A stretch of DNA of 64,000 nt from the NCBI GenBank assembly GCA_030220185.1, contig JASPKZ010009959.1, positions 1 through 64,000 on the forward strand, written 5' to 3'. This DNA is from Diploptera punctata (Eukaryota > Arthropoda > Insecta > Blattodea > Blaberidae). The notes beneath the pieces were generated by a model. It had not been told where the DNA came from and searched no databases. It saw only the letters and a program-made list of their open reading frames with translations. Of this stretch, positions 42,060-53,340 are shown one piece after another. Position 1 is the first letter of the stretch, and every line of letters starts with the position of its first letter. A program made the translations under genes and the position numbers.

Positions 42060-42610
42060 TATAAACTTTTCTTTTTTTTGCTTCAGAACGAAAAATATGT
42101 TATTCTGATAGTATTTTTCTTTCTTCTGAATTCAAATATGTTATCGGTTTTTTCCCCATCACGCTAGGTTTCTGAGATACAGGAATTTATAATTTTCAAC
42201 ACTTTAATAACATTTTCTACATTCGTAAAATAACAATATTCGATCATTCGACTCACGTAGAAAGTAAGAAATGACGATTTTCTGCTATATTTCGCCTATG
42301 GAGCATCCTCTTGATGGTCGAACAATAATCGGCCAGCGTATTATGATTCCATTTGCCTTGATATCTCTTTTCCATAGCTGAAACCTCTGGAGTTAGCTCA
42401 CTTCTTTTTATTTTACAATTGACAAATGGACGAAAAAACGCTTATTAAAAAATAATTATTTAAATCCATTAATTGAAATTGAAATAAAAAAACTGTGGGC
42501 AATGGAGAAAATCTGAATACATATTTTAAATAAACGATAAAAACTGCATTAAGTGCAGCTATTGGTACTCATTAAACAAAAATCATGTTGACCAGTGTTA
42601 TTACTGGATT
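42060..42610. repeat. Repeat X, copy 2 (same orientation)
   Basis: Direct repeat of copy 1 about 620 bp downstream. The frame is broken after LADYCSTIKR. Confidence 0.7.
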
Positions 42611-42639
42611 TTTTTAAGATGGGCAAGAATATCAAAATT

Positions 42640-42965
42640 AGATCAAATAAATAATATACAATAACAGAAATAATTAATGTAGAAAAGGATATTGAACAAG
42701 AGATTAAAGAAATCCCACTAAGATGTTATGGACATATAATGAGAAGAAGGGACACAGAAAACAAAGACGTATTGAAATTAATACCTCCTGTAAAAGGGAA
42801 ACGTGGTAGAACAAAGCCAACGTGGATAAAGGGAATACAAGACAACATGAAGAAGAGAAAATATGACAGAAGCAGACTTGCAAGACCGGGAAGTGTGGAA
42901 GAAAAAAAATTGTATATTTTTGGTTGAAGATACCTGTGTAAATAACAGGAACAATCCTGAAATAA
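42640..42965 (+). mobile_element. NL-F C-terminal fragment
   Basis: The plus strand reads IPLRCYGHIMRRRDTENKDV, KRGRTKPTWIKGIQDNMKKR, then in another frame MTEADLQDREVWKKKN. Its 3' UTR matches 37,414-37,560, followed by (TTA)n (42,966-43,090). Confidence 0.7.
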
Positions 42966-43005
42966 AAAATATTATTATTATTAATATTATTATTATTATT
43001 ATTAA

Positions 43006-43039
<34 letters not shown>

Positions 43040-43090
43040 ATTATTATTATTGTTATTATTATTTAATTATTATTATATTATCATTATTAC
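42966..43090. repeat. (TTA)n / TTAATA microsatellite
   Basis: Tail-like trinucleotide run with TTAATATTA interruptions. Confidence 0.9.
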
Positions 43091-43094
43091 ATTA

Positions 43095-43445
43095 AGCAGA
43101 GAGCAAGCACATAACTATTTGTGACAGATGGACTTCTGGAGAATGACTTCCATAAATACAAGGAAAGAAAAAATTAGAAATACTAAAATGAGAGAATTAT
43201 GAATGTTCAAAAGATGTCTTACGAGTTATTGAAGAGGGAAGACTGAATGATTTCGCCACCTAGAGAGGATGTCAGATGATACTAAATTTTGAAGCGGAGG
43301 CAATTGAAGAAAGGGGAGACTAAAATAACAGTGAATTCTAGGACTGCGTATGAGTATGGTGACGTGAGAATAACAGAGAGTGATTTGCAGAGAATAGGGA
43401 TGTATGGAAGGAGTAATATTTACACTGGGTAGTAGGAAAACTTCT
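43095..43445 (+). mobile_element. NL-G 3' fragment, uninterrupted
   Basis: Collinear with the split NL-G: TRKEKIRNTKMREL, then ILKRRQ...KGETKI and the 3' end AGAATAGGGATGTATGGAAG. It serves as the reference for the S2 insertion site at 15,945-15,951. Confidence 0.65.
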
Positions 43446-43554
43446 GTATTGTAGATAGAATTTTAATATATACAATATATATAATTATCCATGAGTTACT
43501 TTTTTCTCCTGTTCTCAACCGCCATCCTTTAATTTCTTCATTATTTTCAGATTG

Positions 43555-44270
43555 GAAATACTTACTACTTACTTACTCACTGGCACTATCGAACCCGTAG
43601 GTTCATGGCCGCACGGACATAAGCTCTCCATACATCCCTATCCTGAGCTAATGCTTTCCAATCATTTCCTGTTATAATCTACTTCCCTCAAATCATAGTT
43701 AATGTTATTCTCTCTCCCACCTCATTCTTGGTCTAACCAACTGGGCGTTTTGCCTCTGGTTTCCTACAAGAAGCTTCCATGCAAGTCTCCCCTTCCCCAT
43801 ACGTGCAACATGTCCTGCCCACCGCAGTCTACGAGATTTAACTGTTCTTATTATATCTGGCTTCCTATAAAGACCATGTAGTTCATTGTTATGTAATCTT
43901 TCCATTCACCTGTCTGTTCATCTCTCTTTGGTCCAAAAATGTTCCTAAGTACTTTATTCTCAACTACTTGTAATCTTCTTTCCTCCCTTAAATAAGGAGT
44001 CCATGCTTTCGCACCCATATAATATAACTGGTAGAAAATAGTTTCATATATTTTCAGTTTAACATTTTTTTAAAGGAGTTGGGACATCAAGAGTCTATGC
44101 AATGCATAATAGCACGCATTTCCAGAATTGAGCCTATGTTTAATTTCTTTGTGTATCTCATTTCCTATTTGTGATTATGTTCCTAGATATTTTGAATTCA
44201 GCCACTTCCTCAAAAATTTCCCTCATTTGTCATTAGCCGTCCATTTCCATTACATAATGAATTTTCAGAT
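43555..44270 (-). mobile_element. NL-A fragment
   Basis: Minus-strand NL-A from the TGAGTAAGTAAGTAAGTA tail through RLRWAGHVARMGKGRLAWKL to the AEFKYLG-equivalent region. Several frameshifts. Confidence 0.85.
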
Positions 44271-44652
44271 TGGAAATATCTAAATACATTCATGTTGTTG
44301 ACATTTCGTCTGAAATCGATTCATTGAAAGAAGGAGGGTTTCTTCAAGGTATCTCCGGATGAAATGCAGTTCTACGTGGTGAACTTGAAAATGTATTGAA
44401 ATGGATGAAGCTATCAATTCATGAAACTTGATGGATCGTCTCACGATTTCTAACCCTTGTTACTGACGTCAATTACATCTCGAAGAATATTTTCAAATCA
44501 TCTTGTTTTTTACCGTTATAAAAAATGTATCTAAAATCGAATTGTGTTTTTATACCGGTGTCTGGGACAAAACTTCTAGGAGGACATTTTTTATTAAGTC
44601 GCTACATGAAAAATAAATTTAAAAAAAAGTAGAGGTAATTCCAAATTCTTAG
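44271..44652. other. No recognised feature
   Basis: No supported feature. Confidence 0.45.
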
Positions 44653-44666
44653 CATCATTATCACTG

Positions 44667-44981
44667 TAAAAAGTAAAGTAAAGTAAAGTGATCCCACAAC
44701 AGGCCCGGAGGCCCTTTGGGTAGTAGAAGGTTAAGGCTCCCACTTTTTCTAGACAATCGGCACTTTATGTCAGCCGGGTTGTCAGCCCTGCGTGACGGCC
44801 GCCTTTACCCCCAGAACAAGCGTCTGGTACTCATTTCCGTTAGAGGCTGAGTCGACCCCAGGGCCATAGTGCCGCCAGAGGGTTTGGGTCAGTTTAAAAA
44901 TCCTGACCCCAACGGGACTTGAACCCTCGACCCTCCGGCTTGTAGCTCAGTGCCTTAACCACTACGCTACGGCGTGCCCCC
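44667..44981 (-). mobile_element. S6 tRNA-derived SINE with 14-bp target duplication
   Basis: Reverse-orientation head with TAGCGTAGTGG (44959-44969) and GGTTCAAGTCCC (about 44,913-44,924). Body includes GTCAGCCCTGCGTGACGGCC; tail is (CTTTA)n in sense. The 14-bp CATCATTATCACTG flanks it exactly (44653-44666 and 44982-44995). Confidence 0.85.
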
Positions 44982-45048
44982 CATCATTATCACTGACACA
45001 GATTAAATAAAAGTGGTTTTCCGATTACAAACGCATATTCTATACAGC

Positions 45049-45049
<1 letters not shown>

Positions 45050-45110
<61 letters not shown>

Positions 45111-45121
45111 TTATTATTATT
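45050..45121. repeat. (TTA)n microsatellite
   Basis: Tail-side run of the minus-strand NL-B that follows. Confidence 0.95.
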
Positions 45122-45430
45122 GTCATCATCTTCTTCTTCACTTTATGGTTTAGACATTAATTAATTGCCTGTTTCGTCTTCACTAATAGATCTAAGACCA
45201 TCTCTTCCGAGGACGTCCGACATCTCTTCTTCCTCTCGGAAAATAATGTAAGATTTTATTTGGTAATCTTTTTTCCTTCTATACTTTCTACATGTACTTT
45301 CCACTGATTCTTGTTGTAAAAATATATTTTATTTCATGGAGCAGATCTGCAGTTCTTCACGGATATCCTCGTTTCTTATCTGGTCCTTTCTAGTGCTTCC
45401 TTTTACTCTTCTTAAAAATTTAATTATTAT
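45122..45430 (-). mobile_element. NL-B C-terminal fragment
   Basis: The minus strand reads FLRRVKGSTRKDQIRNEDIR and EELQICSMK, then decayed tail sequence ending in GAAGAAGAAG. Confidence 0.7.
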
Positions 45431-45437
45431 TATTGTG

Positions 45438-45788
45438 TCCACCGCTATGGTCTCGAGGTAGCGTGCTGCCTTGTCACGCAGCGAGCCCGGGTTCGATCCC
45501 CGGTCGGGGCAGTTTTTCTGGGTGAGGTTTTTATCGGGGTTTTTCCTCACCTGTAAGACAAATGTCAGGAAAACTTTAAGGCCCAAACGGTCCCCGAATC
45601 ATATGACCATCATCCTTATCATTATCATCCTTACCATTATCATTATCATTGTCATCATCCTTCACCGGTGTGGAAAGCAACGGGAAGCTACCACACCTAC
45701 ACAATTCCCTAGTAAAGCTGCGAGCATGGCATGGAAATGCTATGATTGCAGTGAAGGACCTGCCTTCGCGGCAGAATTACTATGGATG
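45438..45788 (+). mobile_element. S2 SINE
   Basis: Full S2 with box A-like TGGTCTCGAGG and box B GGTTCGATCCCC. It ends at CAGAATTACTATGGATGGAT in a (TTA)n run (45,789-45,826). Confidence 0.9.
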
Positions 45789-45789
45789 G

Positions 45790-45827
<38 letters not shown>

Positions 45828-45828
<1 letters not shown>

Positions 45829-46015
45829 TTCCACCGCTGTGGTCTCGAGGTAGACTGTGCTGCCTTGTCACTCAGCGGTCCCATGTTAGATCTCCGGTAG
45901 GGACAAGCGACAAGGGTGAGGTTTTTTTTCAAGGTAGGCCTATTTCCTCACCTGTAAGACAAATGTCAGGAAACGTTAAGGGCCAAACATTCCCCAAACA
46001 TCATCTCATCATTTA
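45828..46015 (+). mobile_element. S2 SINE, 3'-truncated
   Basis: Second S2 in the same orientation, head to ACGTTAAGGGCCAAAC. Its 3' half is missing. Confidence 0.8.
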
Positions 46016-46112
46016 GTCATCATAGTCAATCAATAATTAATTCGCCTTAGAGTACGTTTAAGATTAAGGACTCTCCTGGCGCACCACTATCGTCATCGCC
46101 CAACACATTCAT

Positions 46113-46118
<6 letters not shown>

Positions 46119-46160
<42 letters not shown>
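46119..46160. repeat. (AT)n microsatellite
   Basis: AT run at the 5' side of an NL-A fragment. Confidence 0.9.
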
Positions 46161-46162
46161 GA

Positions 46163-46420
46163 CTTATTCTACCAGTTATATTATATGGTTGTGAAACAAT
46201 GGACTCTTACTTTAAGGGAGTAAAACAGTTTACGAGTATTTGAGAATAAAGTTCTTAAGAATATTTACTGGACCAAAGAGAGATGAACGGACAGGTGAAT
46301 GGAAAAGACTACATAACAGACGCTACGTGATTTTTATAGGAAACTCAGATATAATAAGAATGATTAAGTTTCGTAGACTGCGATGGGCAGGACATGTGGT
46401 ACAATGGGAAATTCAAATAT
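46163..46420 (+). mobile_element. NL-A fragment joined to repeat X
   Basis: The plus strand reads MRIKFLRIFTGPKRDERTGE and RRLRWAGHVVQWEI, then switches directly into repeat X at about 46,420. Confidence 0.75.
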
Positions 46421-46880
46421 TATATCGGATTTTTTTCATCACGCAAGGATTCCGAGAGACAGGCATCTATAATTTCAAACACTTTATTATTTTCTACATT
46501 CATAACTACACAATATTCGAACATTCGGACTCACCTAGAAGTAAGAAATGACGATTTTCTGCTATATTTCGCCTGTGGAGCATCCCTCCTGATGGGTCCA
46601 ACAATAATCGGCCACCATATTAGGATTCCATTTGCCTTGATCTCTCTTTTCCATAGCTGAAATCTACTGAGTTAGCTCATTTGGTTTTATTTTGCAATGG
46701 ACGAATGAGCGAAAAAAACGTTTATTAACAAAATAATTATTTAAATCCATTAATTTAAATTGAAATAAAAAAACTGTGGGTGATGGAGGAATTCCCGAAT
46801 ACATATTTGAAAACACTATAAAAAACTGCATTAAGTACAACTATTGGTACTCATGAGGCAAAAATCATGTTGACCAGTGT
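46421..46880. repeat. Repeat X, copy 3
   Basis: Same sequence and orientation as copies 1 and 2, starting in the CATCACGCAAGGATTCCGAG region. It lacks the first 60 bp. Confidence 0.7.
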
Positions 46881-46894
46881 TATTATTATATTGT

Positions 46895-47420
46895 TTTTTT
46901 ATCTATCTTCTGGGTTTTTTACAGCTGCTGCCGTCTTCCCGTGCCAAACCTCCAAAGCCTACGGTCTTGGGCATCTTCGATGCTTAGCCCTCTAGCTTGC
47001 ATTACTGTCTTCATGTTTTCCTTCCATGTTAACCTTGTCTTCCTCTTCTTCTTTCTGTTCGGATGCCATTCATATAGTTGCTTGGGCCATCGCTCATCTT
47101 CCATTCTTAAAACATGTCCTAACCACTTTAATTCCTTCTCCTCAATTCTTTCAATTATGCTTTCGTCTGCTTCCATTAGGTTTCTAATTTCCTTATTTGT
47201 GATACGTTCTAATTTAGACTTTCTGGCACTTCTTCGTAAATAATCCATTTTCTAGAGCTATTAGTCTATTCTTGTAGTACTTATTGATTGTCCATACCTC
47301 ACTTCCGTACATTGCAACAGATTGACACCAATGTTTTACCAATATATTTTTTTGTGTCTTTCCAAATATGCTTATCCCACCATATGGAATTTAATGATGA
47401 TATTATTTTCCTACTCAATT
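46895..47420 (-). mobile_element. NL-E-related fragment
   Basis: A 109-codon minus-strand open part (46,919-47,248) reads YLRRSARKSKLERITNKEIR, LKWLGHVLRMEDERWPKQLY and RLWRFGTGRRQQL to a stop. Upstream frames add SSLNSIWWDKHIWKDTKKYI. Same family as 12,510-12,925. Confidence 0.8.
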
Positions 47421-47904
47421 CAATTCTATGTTTTATGTGTTCTCTCTCTTTTTTTTTCTCTCTTTTCCTATACCTTCGATGTTATCCATAATTGTTATTA
47501 GTACAGACACTTAATAAATTGCCTTTAAAGAATTGGATACGATAGATATATAGGGATATAAACCGGTGGCAAACACAAGTGTTACCGCGGTAAGAGTGAT
47601 TGATGATACATTGTTGAGAAGTGTGCAGCTATATTACAAATCACTGAAGAAAAAAATCAATTCTGTGTTATATAAGGATTAAAGAAAATGGGGCTTTCTT
47701 TCATACTTACACCTAGCAACAAGTATCGAATACATACCTCCTTAATAACTAATTCACTCGCTGTTCCTGTCAAAACCATAAATTCTTGGTAGCACTGACA
47801 TATGCTGCCCATGCATTCCTACATTCCAATATGATACTTCCTTCTCCACATCAAATCTCCAAATATTTCTACTATTCTCAAATAGTTATTTATATTGTTA
47901 TTAG
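47421..47904. other. No recognised feature
   Basis: AT-rich; no supported feature. Confidence 0.45.
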
Positions 47905-48330
47905 AATTAGAATAGATTTATTTAGAATAGATTTATTTAGCCTGGTGGAGTTAAGGCCATGTGGCCTTCTCTTCCACTCACCAGAACAAACATATGTACA
48001 TATGAATACAAAAAAAATTACAATAATAGTCATATTAAACAGGACAAACATGTTACATATGAATACAAAAAAAAATTACAATAATAGACATTGAACAATT
48101 AATTATCTGTCATATTGAATAATAATGAAAATAATGTCTAATAATACAATGAAAACTAAATACAATTAAAATTAAATTAATGATACAATGAATAAAAAAG
48201 GAATAACAGCTCGAATCTACTATACGTAAAAAGAAAAGAAAAAAATACAAAGAAAGTAATAAACTACAATGAATTAATCTACGCTTTTTATACAAGGCAT
48301 TAGGTAAATATATTAACAAATCCTAAGTCT
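47905..48330 (-). repeat. Repeat Z, copy 1
   Basis: The element end is GGTGGAGTTAAGGCCATGTG...CCTTCTCTTCCACTCACCAG in plus orientation, shared in reverse with 54,580-54,665 and 59,740-59,800. In sense it ends AATAAA. The AT-rich remainder contains two ACAAACATATGTACATATGA-like blocks about 65 bp apart. Confidence 0.55.
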
Positions 48331-48459
48331 ATTTTTATTAAATAATGCAAAAACGCATTATTAATTCTTAAAAAGTAATATTAGTGAGTTGTTTCTGTTA
48401 GTAATTTTATTTTCAATTTGTTTCTGAAAGATGGTAAAGTTTTGTTATTGTTGACAGTG

Positions 48460-48978
48460 TAAATATATATTTTGCACGATAGTGCGTTTTGTCGCAATGG
48501 CGACCATCATTGAAAGTTCAACTTCCTATATTTCGGGGTTGCCAACCTAAATAACTATTCTGTAACATTACATATACAAACCTCGTGCGGTAAGTAAAAC
48601 CACTGCCCTCTATGTACATAACACAATGTATATACAAAAAATATTCAAAAGTTAGTGTTAATATACATTATACGAAACAAATCACTGCATTTTAAATGAA
48701 CTGAACTTTATTTGAAACAATATAAAACAACAAATACGTACTTGCCGCCATTTTATGACTAATTGGTGTCACGTCCTGCCTGTAGTCTCAACTAATAAAC
48801 ATTGCGCACACTGTTAACGTAGTCAGTTGTTTATAATGAACGCAAAAATTTCCAACAAAGATGCTATTATTTTAGTATTATTTATTTCTTTGAAAACACC
48901 GACGCGCAAAACGCTATCGCTCGGTTTTTAAACATATCCTTGCTTCTGTAAAACCACTCCAACCTCGCATCGTAATAT
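48460..48978. repeat. Repeat W, copy 1
   Basis: Continuous copy of a repeat also present in pieces at 55,476-58,075 and, reversed, at 59,490-60,290. Markers: AAGTTCAACTTCCTATATTT, ACAACAAATACGTACTTGCC, AAACACCGACGCGCAAAACG. Confidence 0.7.
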
Positions 48979-49496
48979 AAACGTGTCCCATTGAAACCTC
49001 CCACATTTTAATTAATCATAACTCTCCAAGTATGCGGAATTATGAAATGCGATTAGTATTAAAAGGAAAGAGAAAACTCAAAGAATTTTGTTTTCATTGT
49101 TGCAGTTAATTCATCTGTCGCATGTTGGACAATAATGACATAAAACCCACGTTCGCCAGACGTCACTCCACTGGACTTCTTTTCTGGGGGTATGTAAAAT
49201 ACCGTGTGTTTTGCGACTCCAGTACCAAGATCGTCATGATTTACGAACCCGTATCCTTGACACAATTGCAATAGTACCAATGGACATGTTGGACAGAACG
49301 TGGCACGAAATCGAATACAGACTTGATATTGTTCGTGCTACTAATGGTGCACATATAGAGGTGTTTTAAGTGCGTGGCAATGAAAATTCTTCGAGTTTCT
49401 GTTTCGTTTAATACCGGCCTCATTCATAATTCCGCATACTTTTGTTGTTAGTTAAGATTAATTAAAATGTGGGAGGATTAAATGGGACACCCTGTA
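48979..49496 (+). mobile_element. Mariner-like deletion derivative with TIRs
   Basis: Inverted ends of about 65 bp (48,979-49,047 and 49,425-49,496), sharing GTGTCCCATT, CTCCCACATTTTAATTAAT and AGTATGCGGAATTATGAA. The right end reads CAGGGTGTCCC in reverse with TA outside. Only the C-terminal part of the transposase lies between (next entry). Confidence 0.75.
49140..49369 (+). pseudogene. Mariner-like transposase, C-terminal remnant
   Basis: The plus strand, with frameshifts, reads SPDVTPLDFF (the last D region), FWGYVKYRVF, and DMLDRTWHEIEYRLDIVRAT followed by NGAHIEVF and a stop at 49,367-49,369. This is the C-terminus typical of arthropod mariner-like transposases whose N-terminal type is seen at 21,837-22,309. 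It lacks the first two-thirds. Confidence 0.75.
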
Positions 49497-49884
49497 CTAT
49501 GATAATCAGGACGAGGAGAAGCTCTAATGTTAGAAGATTGTATATTACTATACATATTTCTTTATTGCTGTAGTGAATGTGCTAAGCCCTTATAAATCGT
49601 GTCCTACAAGAGCCTGTAGAACTGTAGGGATGTTTTGAAGTGTCGGTAATAAACAGGAGATATAGAGAGACGTCACGTGCATGCACAGCCACTTGTAAAA
49701 CAGGAAATCTAAATTTCTTCGCTCTCAAAATAATATAAAACCCTTTATTCTAAACAATACAATAACTTAAATAAAAACAACTGAGGAATTACTTCAGCTA
49801 AATTCTATGTGAATCTAATTTAAGTCTCTACATTGGTAATCTCCACTTCAGGCTATATTTCACACGTCATAACTAGTAATCGTA
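49497..49884. other. No recognised feature
   Basis: No supported feature. Confidence 0.45.
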
Positions 49885-50062
49885 AATATTTAAAACAAAA
49901 TGTGTACCCGTTGTGGCAGTCGTCCTCAAAAAATTATATTTGTATAAAATAATCAGCTAGGCCTTTCGAAACTGGTTCCATTTTCAAAGCTGTATATTTT
50001 ACACAAATATAATTTGTTGAGGACGACTGCCACAACAGGTACACATTTTATTGTTTTAAATA
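49885..50062. mobile_element. 178-bp hairpin (MITE-like) element
   Basis: Arms 49,885-49,951 and 49,993-50,062 are inverted copies with only a few mismatches (shared GTTGTGGCAGTCGTCCTCAA) around a 41-bp loop containing TTTCGAAACTGGTTCC. No coding capacity. Confidence 0.75.
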
Positions 50063-50127
50063 TAACCACCCAACGTTGCAAAATGTTTCTTAGAAGTATC
50101 AATAATTGTAACATTAAATTTTTAATC

Positions 50128-50159
50128 AAATTATTATTATTATTATTATTATTATTATA

Positions 50160-50213
<54 letters not shown>

Positions 50214-50215
50214 TT
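50128..50215. repeat. (TTA)n microsatellite
   Basis: Trinucleotide run before an NL-H fragment. Confidence 0.95.
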
Positions 50216-50570
50216 CTTAAGAAGAGCTGCGAGATGTTAAAAAAATAATAATGTCATAAGAGAAAAAAACTGATATGGTATTAAGCATTCAATAGCAGAG
50301 TATGTAAGATATAAACAATTAAACTGGAATGGGCATGTAAGATGAATGCAAGAATAAGGTTACCCAGAAAAACATTGGAATGGTATCCACCTGGAAGAAG
50401 AAAGAAAGAAGACCCCGAAACTCGTGGATGCAATAAATAAGAACTAGAATGAGAACAAGAGGAGTGGAGGACATGGAGTGGATGGATAGAGACGATTGAA
50501 GAAGGAAATTAAAACTTTAGGCACATTAAGATGTATACACATTGAAAATCTGTATAAAAAATAAAATTAT
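50216..50570 (+). mobile_element. NL-H C-terminal fragment
   Basis: The plus strand reads LPRKTLEWYPPGRRKKEDPE with frameshifts and a 3' UTR GCACATTAAGATGTATACAC, matching 11,476-11,812. (TTA)n follows to 50,685. Confidence 0.65.
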
Positions 50571-50646
50571 TATTATTATTATAGTGAAAGAATTATCATT
50601 AATATATCTAATTATTATTATTATTATTATTATTATTTTATTATTA

Positions 50647-50685
<39 letters not shown>
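50571..50685. repeat. (TTA)n microsatellites
   Basis: Two or three TTA runs separated by short AT-rich sequence. Confidence 0.9.
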
Positions 50686-50689
<4 letters not shown>

Positions 50690-50995
50690 TTTATATTTAG
50701 GAACATTCCACAATACAGTGGTTTCTTTTCAACCCAAAGTGATTTGTCGCCAGAGGTTCCTGTCTAAAGCATCTTCTTTGCATCAAATCTCTAGCTTCCA
50801 TAATTCTCTTCACTCCATCCATCCATCCATCGTTCTCTAGGCGTGCCTCTTCCAATAGCTTTCCAATTATGGATCTTCTATGGTATTCTCTCTTCTTCCA
50901 TTCTTATGAGGTGTCCATACCATTTCAATCGTTTTTCTTAATTCCGTTCGGCATTCTTCTCTTTAGGTTTCTTAGCATTGTATATTTTTCAGTAG
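50690..50995 (-). mobile_element. NL-I C-terminal fragment
   Basis: The minus strand reads REYHRRSIIGKLLEEARLEN then DGWMDGVKRIMEARDLMQRR and EPLATNHFGLKRNHCIVECS. The pattern resembles NL tails but differs from the others. Decayed. Confidence 0.5.
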
Positions 50996-51048
50996 AATAA
51001 GAAGATGGCTCATTGCTTCAACCCTCAACCTGGAGGACCAGGTATTTG

Positions 51049-51050
<2 letters not shown>

Positions 51051-51124
<74 letters not shown>

Positions 51125-51125
51125 G
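51051..51125. repeat. (TTA)n microsatellite, 25 units
   Basis: Pure TTA run. Confidence 0.95.
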
Positions 51126-52096
51126 CTGCTCCTATTATAATCGTCATCAGTCCCAAATTGTGAGAACCAAAATAACACTTGTAGTACGAGATACACTTGA
51201 AGTGTTTGAAATAAGATTTGTTAGGATAATAACCGCTTTAAGATAAATCCCTTTGTTAAAGTGTGCACAAGTATTTGTTAAATATCCCCCTGAAATTTTG
51301 AAACAAATTCATTCAGTTGATGGTGAGAAAACATGAACCTTATAAATTTAACATTAGTGAAATAGGACATTCCAAATATTTTAGAAACCATGTGTTGGAA
51401 TATATTTCACGCCAGAAGTATAATGTGAAAGTATGAAAGGAAAACGTTGAAAGATTTTAGGTATGTGAAGGAAAATGGATTGAATCTCGTAAAAAAATTG
51501 CGGAGTTTTTAATATTGCTCATATTCCAACAGAAAATGGCGTCATAAAACATGGAGGAAGAAAGCAATCTCAGTAAAATGTGAAGATAATAGAGAAATAA
51601 CTTATAATTTATTATCTGAGGAAGATATGCAGTTCTCTTGCGTCTCTAATAGTTAGAAAACGAGCGAAAAACGCTTTTTCCCTCCACTGCTAGAATCCCC
51701 ACTGCTAGTTGACCTTTTATTTGTCGTTCTCAGAAACCCATACATTGACTATAATGCCAGAATCAATACAGTTATTTTATTAGCACCTAAAATATATTCA
51801 CTACTGGAAATTAGTTTAAAATTATATCAGCTAACAGCTCACTCACTGTCGAATATCAGCGGTCTCATTCAAACAAATGGTTTTCCTCAACATTGGGTAA
51901 TAGGACCATAAAGAAATTCCGTTACACTTCTTTATTTTTTCTGAAAAGAAAGGATCAATTGTAGAGAAAGATGGAACATCAAATAAAGAAATAGCAAATA
52001 AGGATCAGTAATGGAAGAAAACCTATAGGAAAGTTAAACTCTGTATTATGGAGTAAAAATATCATTAACAGAACAATAACTAATTTATAAGTCCAT
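51126..52096. other. Unassigned, one segment shared with 18,550-18,650
   Basis: AT-rich sequence with no coding support. It ends at the target site of the NL-A insertion. Confidence 0.4.
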
Positions 52097-52108
52097 ACTA
52101 TGGATCGG

Positions 52109-53328
52109 TTTTAGAAGAAACAGGTCTACAACAGATCAGATTTTTAGTATAAGACAGATTTTAGAAAAGAAATGGGAATATAATGGTACTGTACATCAAC
52201 TATATGTAGACTTCAAAAAAGCATATGATTCAATTAAGAGGGAGAAGTTATATAGTATCCTGCTGGAGTTCGGAATTCCTAAAAAGTTAGTTAGACTTAT
52301 ACGAATGTGTCTAAATGGCACAAAGAGTAGGGTGCGTGTAGGCAAACAGTTTTCGGACACTTTTGAAATCCAGAATGGGTTGAAGCAAGGAGATGCACTA
52401 TCTCCTCTACTATTTAATTTTGTACTAGAGCATGCCATTAAATCTTTAGAGAATGAGGAAGGCTTACAACTGAATGGTATTAATAAGCTGTTAGTTTGTG
52501 CTGATGATGTAGTATTATTGGCCGATAGCGAGGAGACACTAAAGGCCAACACGCACACACTATTGAGTAACACTAAGAAATTAGGACTGGAAGTAAATAT
52601 CAATAAAACTAAATATATGGTCACATGTAGAAATTCATTATATAATGGAAATGGACAGCTAATGACAAATGAGGGAAATTTTGAGGAAGTGGCTGAATTC
52701 AAATACCTAGGAACAATAATCACAAATAGGAATGAGATGCATAATGAAATTAAACATAGGCTCAATTCTGGAAATGCATGCTAATTATGCATTGCAGAGA
52801 CTCTTGATATCCCAACTCCTTTCAAAAAACGTTAAACTGAAAATATATAAAACTATTATTCTACCAGTTATATTATATGGGTGCGAAACATGGACTCTTA
52901 CTTTAAGGGAGGAAAGGAGATTACAAGTATTTGAGAATAAAGTACTTAGGAAAATTTTTGGACCAAAGAGAGATGAACAGACAGGTGAATGGAGAAGACT
53001 ACATAACAATGAACTACATGGTCTTATAGGAAGCCAGATATAATAAGAACAGTTAAGTCTCGTAGACTGCGATGGGCAGGACATGTTGCACGTATGGGGA
53101 ATGAAAGACTTGCATGGAAGCTTCTTGTAGGAAAGCCAGAGGGAAAACGCCCAGTTGGTAGACCAAGAATGATGTGGGAGAATAACATTAACCATGATTT
53201 GAGGGAAGTAGAGTTATACAGGGAATGATTGGAAAGTATTAGCTCAGGATAGGGATGTATGGAGAGCGTATGTCCGCGCGGCCATGAACCTACGGGTTCG
53301 ATAGTGCCAGTGAGTGAGAGTGAGTGAT
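52109..53328 (+). mobile_element. NL-A 5'-truncated insertion
   Basis: The plus strand begins inside the RT domain (FRRNRSTTDQIF equivalent). It has motif A LYVDFKKAYDSIKREKLYSI, motif B NGLKQGDALSPLLFNFVLEH and motif C as KLLVCADDVVLLADSEE: Tyr of YADD is replaced by Cys. A frameshift follows near 52,780. It ends with the GTTCGATAGTGCCAGTGAGT tail. The 12-bp ACTATGGATCGG flanks it (52097-52108 and 53329-53340). Confidence 0.9.
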
Positions 53329-53340
53329 ACTATGGATCGG

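Noticed and set aside
49059..49280. Minus-strand 73-codon frame
   Set aside because: It is antisense to the mariner-like C-terminal remnant, whose plus-strand frames match the family.
52196..52765. 189-codon minus-strand frame (also 15,281-15,742, 60,858-61,127, 62,058-62,543)
   Set aside because: Antisense shadows of RT coding sequence in NL-A and NL-B.
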